Both the position numbers and the translations under genes were made by a program. The notes under the pieces were generated by a model, which was not told where the DNA came from, did no database searches, and saw nothing but the letters and a program-made list of their open reading frames with translations. A stretch of DNA of 45,026 bases from Saccharomonospora azurea NA-128 (GTDB lineage Bacteria > Actinomycetota > Actinomycetes > Mycobacteriales > Pseudonocardiaceae): assembly GCF_000231055.2 (NCBI RefSeq), contig NZ_CM001466.1:739418-784443 (forward strand), given 5' to 3'. Positions 32,145 through 39,616 of this stretch are shown piece after piece (position 1 is the first letter of the stretch; each line of letters begins with the position of its first letter).

Positions 32145-32699
32145 TCACCGGTGCCACGCGCTCACCCCGAGCGTGCCCGTGGTGCCCAGGTCGATGTGCA
32201 GGCCGTTCGGGAACCGGTCGTCCAGCTCCACGGGCTGCCACGGCTCGCCCCGCGCGGGTGCGATCGACACCGTGTGACCGACCGCCTGCGCGCCGCCGCT
32301 GGTGTCGGTGTTGCGCCACACGATGCTCGCCCCGGCCACCTCGCCGGTCTCCAACGTCAGCGGTTCGGGCGCCACCTCGAAGCTCTCGATCGTCGCGATC
32401 CCCTCCGCACCGTGCTGGACCCGGACGTCGAGCTGCTCGCCCTCGGGCCCCAGCACCCGTAGCGACGGGTAGCCGTCGAGGTGGTACGGCGCGTCGCCGC
32501 AGTTGGTGAGTTCGAGCCCGATCACCCGCAGGCCCATCGCCGCCTCCTCCAGCCCCACGGAGGCACGCACGCCGCTGTCCGGGCAGGTCGGCTCCACAGG
32601 CGGCTCCGACGAGGTCGGCGACGGCGGAGGCGGTCCCGGCTCGGGGGTGCAGGCGGCCAGTACGAGCGCCAGACAAGCGAGCAGCAAGCGACGTTCCAC
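32145..32699 (-). CDS. DUF4232-type lipoprotein
   Basis: A 184-residue lipoprotein. The signal with lipobox is MERRLLLACLALVLAACTPEP (lipid-bearing Cys17 after LAA), then a Pro/Ser linker and the DUF4232 domain (VIGLELTNCGDAPYHLDGYPSLRVLG ... PVELDDRFPNGLHIDLGTTGTLGVSAW). DUF4232 proteins are surface beta-sandwich proteins of unknown role. Start GTG at 32699 without a clear ribosome-binding site. It is divergent from the YbjN-like gene across 85 bp and convergent with the exporter. Confidence 0.85.
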   Translation of the reverse strand: MERRLLLACLALVLAACTPEPGPPPPSPTSSEPPVEPTCPDSGVRASVGLEEAAMGLRVIGLELTNCGDAPYHLDGYPSLRVLGPEGEQLDVRVQHGAEGIATIESFEVAPEPLTLETGEVAGASIVWRNTDTSGGAQAVGHTVSIAPARGEPWQPVELDDRFPNGLHIDLGTTGTLGVSAWHR

Positions 32700-32784
32700 C
32701 CGCTGATTGTGCCGAGGACGGGCTAGTCTTGATCATCTGGGTGGTCGAGTCCGGCCGCATCGGGGAACTGGGGAGGGAGTCCGG

Positions 32785-33177
32785 GTGGCAACGTGGGGCG
32801 ATCTGGTGGCCTACGTCCGCGAGAGCTACGACGTGATCCGCGACGAGCCCGACGAGATCCGCGTGCGGATCTCCTTCGACGACCGGCGGGCGCAGGTCGT
32901 GGTGATCGCGAGAGAACTGCTCGACCGCAAGGAGGAGTGGGTCCAGATCGCGACCCCGTTCGCCCGCGCCGACGAGGTCGACCTGCACGCGGTGCTGACC
33001 GAGATCGGCGACACCATCGTGGTCGGCGGCGCCGTGCTGATGGGCGAGCACCTGGTGCTGCGCCACTCGCTGCCTCTGGTGAACCTCGACATCAACGAGT
33101 TCATCGACCCGCTCGAACTCGTCACCGGCTCCGCCGAACTGCTGGAGGAGCAGTTCACGGGCCGCGACGACTACTGA
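32785..33177 (+). CDS. YbjN/type III chaperone-like small protein
   Basis: A 130-residue protein. The beta-strand pattern IRVRISFDDRRAQVVVIARELLDRKEEWVQIATPFARADEVDLHAVL and IVVGGAVLMGEHLVLRHSLPLVNLDINEFIDPLELVTGSAELLEE matches the CesT/YbjN chaperone-like fold, which in actinobacteria is often found beside type VII (ESX) genes. GGGAGGG precedes the GTG at 32785. Its position 650 bp from an ESX-type trio makes a secretion-chaperone role a reasonable inference. Confidence 0.78.
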   Translation: MATWGDLVAYVRESYDVIRDEPDEIRVRISFDDRRAQVVVIARELLDRKEEWVQIATPFARADEVDLHAVLTEIGDTIVVGGAVLMGEHLVLRHSLPLVNLDINEFIDPLELVTGSAELLEEQFTGRDDY

Positions 33178-33233
33178 GTCGCCGCTCCGCGCGGCCGCCG
33201 GACGGACGCGGACACAGGCCGTAGGCTCCCGCC

Positions 33234-33800
33234 GTGGACTTGTTCACCGCACCGACGCTGTTCGTCGAGCATCCCGGCGGTTTTCGTCGCGCGCTCTGGC
33301 GTACGACCTACGACGTCTCGGTCTACGACGAGCACGACCGCGCCCTCGCCACGGTCGGCGAACGGTCCGGGCCGGGGCCGCTGTCCCTGGTGCGGGCCAC
33401 CGGGTTCTCCGGTCACACGCCGTTCGACCTGCGCGTGGCGCTTCCCGACGGGCGCGAGGTCCTCGGCATCCGGAAGAGCTTCTCCGTGCGCCACACCCGG
33501 GTGTTCGTCACCGACCCCTCCGGGGTGTCGCTCGGTTCCCTGGCCCGGCAGGGCCCCTCCGACATCGTCCTGGCCGATGGCACGGGCACGCCGCTGGGGC
33601 GCCTCGGCGACCTCGCCCCGCTGCGGGTCGGTGCCCTGGCCACACGGGACGGCCGAAGGGTCCGCCGGGATGTCCTGCGACTGCACCCGGACCTCGGCTC
33701 ACCGGCTCGACAGCTCGCGATCGCCGCGGCGTTGGCCTGGGACATCGTGCACAACCGGGGTACCACGAAACCGTCCGGATCCGCGTGGCCCGCCGGCTGA
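33234..33800 (+). CDS. Hypothetical protein with LURP-one/scramblase-like pattern
   Basis: A 188-residue protein from the GTG at 33234. It contains YDVSVYDEHDRALATVGER, the sequence FDLRVALPDGREVLGIRKSF, and TRVFVTDPSGVSLGSLARQGPSDIVLADGTGTPLGRLGD: alternating strands with charged turns as in LURP-one-related/scramblase-like beta barrels. A helix AIAAALAWDIVHN near the end could be the family's central helix. Assignment is by pattern only. It is 56 bp after the YbjN-like gene, same direction. Confidence 0.55.
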   Translation: MDLFTAPTLFVEHPGGFRRALWRTTYDVSVYDEHDRALATVGERSGPGPLSLVRATGFSGHTPFDLRVALPDGREVLGIRKSFSVRHTRVFVTDPSGVSLGSLARQGPSDIVLADGTGTPLGRLGDLAPLRVGALATRDGRRVRRDVLRLHPDLGSPARQLAIAAALAWDIVHNRGTTKPSGSAWPAG

Positions 33801-33813
33801 GCACGACGTCACC

Positions 33814-34221
33814 TCACCAGCCGCGGCGCAGGATCGAGCCGCCCTCCTCGTCGTCACCCTGTGCCGCACCGATGATGTCGTCGGGATCCTGTCCCTCGCG
33901 CAGCTCCTGATGGGCACGGGCGAGGTCGGGCAGCGCTGCGGCCATGGCCGCCTGCACTCCCTCGTCGTCGAGTGCGCGGCCGGAGGAGATGTCCGACCAC
34001 GTGAGTTCACCCTCCTTGATCCGCGAGACCAGGTCCTTCAACTCACGAGGAGCCCGGGCGCTCTCCGCATGCCGCTCGATGGCGGCGAGGTCCTGCTCGG
34101 ACAGTCCCGACGAGCGGACCTCCACCCGGTTCGCTTCCGAAGCCGCCCGGTCCACTGCGACGAGCTTCGCGTCCACGTCGGCGACCAGCGCGTCCAGCCG
34201 GTCCCGGTCGTAGAAGGTCAT
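33814..34221 (-). CDS. Small ESX-associated hypothetical protein
   Basis: A 135-residue, helix-rich acidic protein (RDRLDALVADVDAKLVAVDRAASEANR ... LKDLVSRIKEGELTWSDISSGRALDDEG), ending GGSILRRGW. It has no known motif, but its start ATG overlaps the stop of the WXG-type gene (ATGA at 34218-34221). It is the third gene of the type VII substrate trio. It could be a chaperone or secreted partner. I do not recognise the family. Confidence 0.65.
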   Translation of the reverse strand: MTFYDRDRLDALVADVDAKLVAVDRAASEANRVEVRSSGLSEQDLAAIERHAESARAPRELKDLVSRIKEGELTWSDISSGRALDDEGVQAAMAAALPDLARAHQELREGQDPDDIIGAAQGDDEEGGSILRRGW

Positions 34222-35129
34222 GGCGTGCCTCCGGTGTTTCCGGTGTTCGAGGACGGAGCGGGCGGGGACGACGGCGTGGTGGGCGTGCCGGGCGACGCGG
34301 GATAACGCCCGGTCGCGGAGTTGACGGCGCCGTTCAGCTTGTAGCCGTTCATCGCGACGCCGAAAGCGCCCGACTTGGCCGCGCTGAGCCCGTTGGCGTA
34401 GGTCTCCTGGCCCTGCTGGTAGGAGTCCAGCACGTCGAGCGCGTCGTTGACGTCCCGGATGTCCTTGATCTTCATCAGCGCGGTGCCCATGCCCACGATC
34501 CCGTCGACCATGCCCTGCACGCCCTCGATCAGCGTCTGGATCGAGATGATGATCTTGCGGATGGCGTCGACGATCTGGACGGCGTCGTAGACCATCCAGA
34601 CCGCCTTGCCCCAGCCCACCACGGGAATCCACGCGGTCATGGCGGCTTCCAGGAGCTTGGTGACGAGCTTGTCGAGCAGCGACAAGGCGATACTCGTCGC
34701 CGTCCGGCACGTGTTCGCCATGCTCTTGAAGCGGTCACCGATCATGCGCGCGACCTGAGAATCGGCCTCGATGGCCAGCGCCCACATCGAGTCCATGCGG
34801 CGGGCGAAACTCGACGCGCCGTCGCCCTGCCAGTACTCGCCGAGCTGGTCGACACCCGCGTCGAGGTTGCGTCGCACCGAGTCGAGCGCCTTGGACACCT
34901 GGTCCCAGGCGTTCGCGTTGGCATCGATCTTCTCGAAATCGCCGAGCAGCGGATTGATGAGCGACTCGACGAGGTTCTCGCCGGTCACCTTCTCGTAGAT
35001 CCAGTTGACGCCCTGGATCTTCCAGCCGGCCTTCTCGATGAGCTCCTTGGTGCTCTGTCGACCGGGGCGATCGTCGGCGGCCGCCGAGAGCGCGGCGGCC
35101 GGGTCCTCCACATCGGCGTAGGCGGTCAC
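34218..35129 (-). CDS. WXG-type type VII secretion substrate (long)
   Basis: A 303-residue protein. The middle of its N-terminal half has the WxG motif in LDAGVDQLGEYWQGDGASSFARRMDSMW, within long helices as in WXG100/LXG ESX substrates. A hydrophobic stretch AAMTAWIPVVGWGKAVWMVYDAVQIVDAIRKIIISIQTLIEGVQGMVDGIV follows, and the C-terminus is Pro/Ser/Thr/Gly-rich. Start GTG at 35129 overlaps the EspC-type stop. It lacks a recognisable toxin domain. It is probably exported by an ESX system encoded elsewhere. Confidence 0.8.
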   Translation of the reverse strand: MTAYADVEDPAAALSAAADDRPGRQSTKELIEKAGWKIQGVNWIYEKVTGENLVESLINPLLGDFEKIDANANAWDQVSKALDSVRRNLDAGVDQLGEYWQGDGASSFARRMDSMWALAIEADSQVARMIGDRFKSMANTCRTATSIALSLLDKLVTKLLEAAMTAWIPVVGWGKAVWMVYDAVQIVDAIRKIIISIQTLIEGVQGMVDGIVGMGTALMKIKDIRDVNDALDVLDSYQQGQETYANGLSAAKSGAFGVAMNGYKLNGAVNSATGRYPASPGTPTTPSSPPAPSSNTGNTGGTP

Positions 35130-35479
35130 CGCGCACCTCCCAGCACCGGCGCGCCGGGCACCGTGTTGATGCCCTGCTCGATGAGACCCAGGTTCTCCCC
35201 GTTGAGCTGGTCCCGCTTCTCGTACGCCTGCGCGGCCTTCTCCAGCCCCGCCGCGTCCTTCGTCAACATCTGGTGACCGAAGTCGAGCGTCGCGCCGTAG
35301 AGGTCCGCCACCGTGGTCACCACGGGGACGAGCAGCGACAACAAGCCCGTGAAGCCGGAGGTGTCACCGCCCTTCGACACCGCGTGTTCCTTGATGGTCA
35401 GGAAGTGCTCCGCGTTGCGTTTCATGAGCTCGGCGTATCCCACGAGCTCGGCGGGCTCGACCTTGAATCCGTCCGCCAC
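35126..35479 (-). CDS. EspC-like (DUF2580) ESX-associated protein
   Basis: A 117-residue protein. FKVEPAELVGYAELMKRNAEHFLTIKEHAVSKGGDTSGFTGLLSLLVPVV fits the ESX-1 EspC/DUF2580 group: a helix pair with the G-x-x-T/S-G-F-T turn. Start GTG at 35479 is preceded by AAGGAGG; a GTG at 35482 is the alternative. It is the first gene of the three-gene unit with GTGA and ATGA overlaps, like EspA-C-type substrate operons in which partners are coexpressed and coexported. Confidence 0.82.
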   Translation of the reverse strand: MADGFKVEPAELVGYAELMKRNAEHFLTIKEHAVSKGGDTSGFTGLLSLLVPVVTTVADLYGATLDFGHQMLTKDAAGLEKAAQAYEKRDQLNGENLGLIEQGINTVPGAPVLGGAR

Positions 35480-35561
35480 CACTCCTCCTTCGCACGGTGC
35501 ATGATGCGGCGTTCGACGCAGCACCGGTGCGGTCGGTTCCAGGCGGCTCGGGGCCGGTCGG

Positions 35562-36266
35562 TCAACACCCGGCCCCGGCGGGGTCGAGGCTGCGGGTGTC
35601 GACGTGCACGCCGTCGAGGAGCCGTCCTCCGGAGGTCGCGACCGCGGCCAGACAGAAGCGCACCCACATGTTGAGCTGCACCTCCTTGGCCAGCCGCAGG
35701 TGCGAGTACAGCAGGTGCACGAGCCGGCCGGCGGGGCGCGCCCAGAGTTCGATCACGAACACGAGCACCCCGTCCTCGGAATCGGCGCGGAACTCCACCT
35801 GCCCGGCCTCCAGGTGACCGCGCAGCGTCACGAACCGCAACGACGTGGTGTCCCGGTGCGTGACCCGCACCGGACCGTTCCAGGGGCCCGGCATCTCCAC
35901 CAGCAGCTCGTCGCCGACGTCGAGCCCTCGTCCGTTCACGCCGTCGGCCCGGATGCCGACGACCTCACGGGGAACGAAGTGTTCGAAGTCGCAGATCACG
36001 CGGTCGACGAGCTGCGCGGCGTCGAGCCGGGCGTCCGCGATCCTCACCTGGAACCGCCGGTGGAAGAACGGCCCGTGCCCGTCCGCCGCCAGCTGCGCGC
36101 GGTCGTCGACGACGTGCTCCGGTACCGGCGGGGCCCCGTCGTGCTCGTCTCCCCGGCATTCGTACCGGTGCAGTGGCGTGGTGTCCCAGAGGTACCGCCA
36201 GGTGACGAGGGTGGTGCCCCAGAGCCACCGCGACACGACGGCAGCCCCCTGACGAACTCGCTCCAT
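35562..36266 (-). CDS. DUF1990-like protein
   Basis: A 234-residue protein from the ATG at 36266. The middle reads GPFFHRRFQVRIADARLDAAQLVDRVICDFEHFVPREVVGIRADGVNG and then GPWNGPVRVTHRDTTSLRFVTLRGHLEAGQVEFRA, a DUF1990-type beta layout (assigned from pattern). The N-terminus has an apolar segment (AAVVSRWLWGTTLVTWRYLW) that could anchor it. Function unknown. It is divergent from the two plus-strand genes at 36373 across 106 bp, one of which is a second DUF1990-like gene. Confidence 0.6.
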   Translation of the reverse strand: MERVRQGAAVVSRWLWGTTLVTWRYLWDTTPLHRYECRGDEHDGAPPVPEHVVDDRAQLAADGHGPFFHRRFQVRIADARLDAAQLVDRVICDFEHFVPREVVGIRADGVNGRGLDVGDELLVEMPGPWNGPVRVTHRDTTSLRFVTLRGHLEAGQVEFRADSEDGVLVFVIELWARPAGRLVHLLYSHLRLAKEVQLNMWVRFCLAAVATSGGRLLDGVHVDTRSLDPAGAGC

Positions 36267-36372
36267 CCGCGCCCTCCAGCCGTTGTCCGGGGTCGAGGAC
36301 CGACGAGAATCGGGTACAGACTCCGAGTACCCGCGCCCGGCGCGCTGACACGAGTCGACGAGGAGAACGCAC

Positions 36373-36585
36373 ATGGTGGTTCGGCTACTGCACCGGACAG
36401 GACTGCGCAGCAACCACTTCCACCTGGCCTCGCTGGGCACGATCGCACTGTGTGTGGGGTTGTGGGTGCGCGCCAAGACGGTCGACCAGCAACAGCGGGG
36501 CAACGCCGAGCGGCGTGCGCTCTTCGTGGGACTCTGGCCGCCGATGATGTGGTCGATCGGTGAGTCGCTGCGGGACGTCGAGTGA
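36373..36585 (+). CDS. Small membrane protein linked to a DUF1990-like gene
   Basis: A 70-residue protein with AGGAG seven bases before the ATG at 36373. One apolar segment (FHLASLGTIALCVGLWV) and a second weaker one (RALFVGLWPPMMWSIGES) are visible. Its stop codon overlaps the GTG of the following DUF1990-like gene (GTGA at 36582-36585), which supports translation. No family is recognised. Confidence 0.65.
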   Translation: MVVRLLHRTGLRSNHFHLASLGTIALCVGLWVRAKTVDQQQRGNAERRALFVGLWPPMMWSIGESLRDVE

Positions 36586-37313
36586 CCCCGCGGGGCGACT
36601 GGGTCTTCGGGCACCTCGACCCCGCACGGGCGTGGGCCGACCTCGCCGACGCCGACATCAACTACTCGGTCGACGAGGTGCGCCGTCCCGCCTGGAACAT
36701 CGACACGCACCACGCCGCGCTGCCTGCGGAGAAGCCGGGGGAGCCGGAGCCGGGCGGCTCCTGGGAGGCTGCCCGCGAGTTGGTGCGGGACTACGAGTTC
36801 TCCCCGCCCGAGATCATCCGGGCCGTGTTCGACCCGGCCTCTCCCCTGCTCGGGCGCGACCTGCTGCTGGAAGCCCGGTTCCACCTGATGCACTTCTACT
36901 GCGGTGTGCGGATCACCGACGTCGTCGACGAACACCGCGCCAACGGCGACAGAGCGTGGGGCTGGGCGTACGAGACGCTGGAGGGCCACCTGGAGCGCGG
37001 CAAGGTCACCTACGAGGTGGTGAAACACCAGCACTCGGGGGAGGTCGAGTTCGTGGCGTCCAGCTACTCCCAGGACGCGCCGACGCTCGGCCGTCTCACC
37101 TCGCTGGGCTGGCGCCTCTTCGGGCGCCGCACCCAGTTGCGCTTCTACCGCCGCTGCGGTGAACGGCTGCGCGGCTTCGTGGAGGCCCGGCTGCGCGGGG
37201 AGCAGGCCCCCGCCGGGGAGGGGATGCGAGTCGGCCGGCTGGTGGTCGCTCCCACGGACGCCGCGCTCCACCGCTGGGACACCCTGGCGCTGCACCGGGT
37301 CGCCCCCGGGTGA
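36582..37313 (+). CDS. DUF1990-like protein (second copy type)
   Basis: A 243-residue protein. VRRPAWNIDTHHAALPAEKPGEPEPGGSWEAARELVRDYEFSPPEIIRAVFDPASPLLGRDLLLEARF and later WGWAYETLEGHLERGKVTYEVVKHQHSGEVEFVASSYS match a DUF1990-type signature I recall. It also ends LFGRRTQLRFYRRCGERLR. Start GTG at 36582 overlaps the small membrane gene. Role unknown. Its divergent neighbour at 35562 is a related but distinct DUF1990-like protein. Confidence 0.7.
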   Translation: MTPRGDWVFGHLDPARAWADLADADINYSVDEVRRPAWNIDTHHAALPAEKPGEPEPGGSWEAARELVRDYEFSPPEIIRAVFDPASPLLGRDLLLEARFHLMHFYCGVRITDVVDEHRANGDRAWGWAYETLEGHLERGKVTYEVVKHQHSGEVEFVASSYSQDAPTLGRLTSLGWRLFGRRTQLRFYRRCGERLRGFVEARLRGEQAPAGEGMRVGRLVVAPTDAALHRWDTLALHRVAPG

Positions 37314-37452
37314 GGCTTTTTTCACGACGACTCGCGGCACCCCCGCGTCGTCCTGTGAAATATTTCCCACGGCTACCGACACTGCTCGATCGACGTGATA
37401 CCACTGTCTTTGCGAGAAGGTTTTTCACGTCGACGGAAACGGCGGGACGATC
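37314..37452 (+). promoter_or_regulatory. Upstream region of the dihydroxybenzoate dehydrogenase gene
   Basis: This 139-bp AT-richer gap should hold the entA promoter. It shows an imperfect large inverted repeat (arms 37321-37337 and 37343-37359, TTCAC...GTGAA outer ends) and the perfect palindrome GAAATATTTC at 37357-37366. No match to the 19-bp actinobacterial iron box (TTAGGTTAGGCTAACCTAA) is visible, so iron control, expected for a siderophore gene, is not shown here. Confidence 0.45.
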
Positions 37453-38220
37453 GTGGGTTCACAGGGAATCGACGGAAAGGTCGCCTTGGTCACCGGGGCG
37501 GGTCGGGGAATCGGTGCGGCGGTGGCCCGCGCACTGCGCGACAACGGGGCCGTGGTCGCGGCGGCCGACCGCTCCCCCGACGTTCGCGAGTCCTACGCGG
37601 ACAGTGAAAGGATCACCGGTTTCACCACCGACGTCACGGATTCGAGGGCGGTCGCCGACCTCGTCGCCGAGGTCGAGAGCACGCTGGGGCCGATCGACGT
37701 GCTCGCCAACGTGGCGGGCGTGCTGCAGCTCGGCACCGTGGTGGAGTGCACCGACGAGGAATGGGCACGCACGTTCGACGTCAATTCGACGGGCGTTTTC
37801 ACCGTGTCCCGAGAAGTCACCCGGAGAATGATTCCCCGGCGCCGCGGCTGCGTGGTCACGGTGTCGTCGAATGCGGCCGGAGTGCCGCGCAGCGGAATGG
37901 CCGCCTATGCCGCATCGAAGGCCGCCGCGACCATGTTCACGAAATGCCTCGGCCTCGAACTCGCGGAGTACGGCATCCGGTGCAACGTCGTGGCACCGGG
38001 ATCGACGGACACCCCGATGCAGCGGTCGATGTGGACGGAGCAGGGCGCCGATCCGGTCGTGCGGGGCGATCTGGACAGCTACCGCGTGGGCATCCCCCTC
38101 GGCCGGATCGCCGCCCCGGAGGACATCGCCGCGGCGGTGGTGTTCCTGGCCTCCGACCAGGCGCGGCACATCACGATGCACGACCTCTACGTGGACGGGG
38201 GTGCGACCCTGCGCGCGTGA
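37453..38220 (+). CDS. entA: 2,3-dihydro-2,3-dihydroxybenzoate dehydrogenase (EntA/DhbA)
   Basis: A 255-residue short-chain dehydrogenase. The NAD motif is [20 protein letters not shown]; the catalytic Ser-Tyr-Lys are in [61 protein letters not shown], a pattern diagnostic of EntA. It makes 2,3-dihydroxybenzoate for catecholate siderophores. GTG at 37453. Neighbours fit: it runs toward an exporter and an NRPS on the other strand, overlapping the exporter's 3' end by 50 bp. The isochorismate synthase, EntB and EntE genes expected in such clusters lie outside the window. Confidence 0.93.
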   Translation: MGSQGIDGKVALVTGAGRGIGAAVARALRDNGAVVAAADRSPDVRESYADSERITGFTTDVTDSRAVADLVAEVESTLGPIDVLANVAGVLQLGTVVECTDEEWARTFDVNSTGVFTVSREVTRRMIPRRRGCVVTVSSNAAGVPRSGMAAYAASKAAATMFTKCLGLELAEYGIRCNVVAPGSTDTPMQRSMWTEQGADPVVRGDLDSYRVGIPLGRIAAPEDIAAAVVFLASDQARHITMHDLYVDGGATLRA

Positions 38221-39616
38221 GCGCCCCGCGGCCTCGTGAGGGGTGCTCAGCGGGCAGGCGGAGCGCCCCGAGCAGGGCCATGACGCACAACGAGAGCACG
38301 CACCAGAACGTGGTGGAGAACGCGCTCGTGGGTGCCTCGACCGTGAGCCGCAGTTCGAGCAGGACCGCCACCACCGCCGTGCCGATCGCTCCGCCGACGT
38401 GGTTGAGCAAGGCGAAGGCACTCGACGCTCGCGGCAGCAGGGCCCGGTCGACGGTGCTGAAGACAAGGTTGAGCACGGGCGAGGCGATCATGGCAGTGCC
38501 GAGTCCCCGCACCAGCAGCACGCCGGCGAGCATGCCGTCCGAAAGTGCGGCGAGCTGGGTCAACGGCGCCGTCGCGACGAGGACGAGCGCGACCCCCGTG
38601 ACCGCGAGCGTGCGCGGCGCGAACCGGTCGATGGTCCGGTTCACGACCAGCGAGCCGAGCACCGCGCCCAACCCCTGCGGGGCCAGCACGAGTCCGGTGT
38701 CCCACGTCGAGAGTCCGCGGCCCGCCTGCAGGTACATCGGCAGCAGGAACATCGTGCCGAACACCGACGCGGCGGCCACGAACAGAGCCAGCGCCGCCGC
38801 CCGAGTCGGAGGTGTCGCGAACAGCCGGAGATCGAGCAGAGGCACGCGGTCGCCGCGCAGTGCGTGCCGGGTGAACGCCGTGAGCAGGATCGCCCCGAGC
38901 GCGAGCGGCGGCACGGTCGACACGGCGTTCGCCCGGTCGGAGGCCAGTTCGGTGAGGCCGAGGACGAGCAGAGCCAGCCCCGGCGACAGCAGCAGCGCGC
39001 CGCGCACGTCGAACCGCGTCACGGCGTCGCGCGGCGGCACCGTCGGCACGAGTCGTCGCGCGAGCAGGATCGCGACGAGCCCGACCGGCACGTTGATCGC
39101 GAAGAGCCACGGCCAGTCGGCCACGCGCAGGATCAGACCTCCGGCGAGCGGCCCCACGACGGGCGCGAGCATCGGGACGATCCCGACGATGCTCATGATC
39201 CGCCCCATGCGCCCCGGGCCCGCGATCGCGGCCAGGAGCGCCTGCCCGGTGGGAGCCAGCAGGCCGCCTCCGAGGCCCTGCACCACCCGGAACACCACGA
39301 GCGAGCCGATCGACCAGGCGAGCGCGCACGCCGCCGAGCCGATCAGAAACACCGTCACCGCGCCCAGCCAGGTGCGGCGCAGCCCGAAACGTTCCCCGAG
39401 CCAGCCCGTCATCGGCGCCGCGGCCACCACGGCCAGCAGGTAGGCGGTGCCCGTCCACTGGACCTCGGTGATCGAGGCGTCGAAGTCCAGGCTCAGCACG
39501 CGCAGCCCGACGTTGACGATGGTCGCGTCGAGGGAGGCCATGAACGTGCCGAGGACGAGCACCGAGGCGATGCCGAGCAGCCTGCCGTCGACGCGCTCCC
39601 GGGTGTCTCCGCTCAT
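38171..39616 (-). CDS. DHA2-family MFS exporter of the siderophore cluster
   Basis: A 481-residue, 14-helix major facilitator. [51 protein letters not shown] and [30 protein letters not shown] are DHA2 signatures. Start ATG at 39616 overlaps the NRPS stop (ATGA at 39613-39616), so it is translated with the NRPS and is the likely siderophore exporter. Its last 50 bp overlap the converging entA gene. The longer frame upstream (to 42061) is out of register with the NRPS and not real protein. Confidence 0.92.
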   Translation of the reverse strand: MSGDTRERVDGRLLGIASVLVLGTFMASLDATIVNVGLRVLSLDFDASITEVQWTGTAYLLAVVAAAPMTGWLGERFGLRRTWLGAVTVFLIGSAACALAWSIGSLVVFRVVQGLGGGLLAPTGQALLAAIAGPGRMGRIMSIVGIVPMLAPVVGPLAGGLILRVADWPWLFAINVPVGLVAILLARRLVPTVPPRDAVTRFDVRGALLLSPGLALLVLGLTELASDRANAVSTVPPLALGAILLTAFTRHALRGDRVPLLDLRLFATPPTRAAALALFVAAASVFGTMFLLPMYLQAGRGLSTWDTGLVLAPQGLGAVLGSLVVNRTIDRFAPRTLAVTGVALVLVATAPLTQLAALSDGMLAGVLLVRGLGTAMIASPVLNLVFSTVDRALLPRASSAFALLNHVGGAIGTAVVAVLLELRLTVEAPTSAFSTTFWCVLSLCVMALLGALRLPAEHPSRGRGALTRAGSHPRPRRGRAS

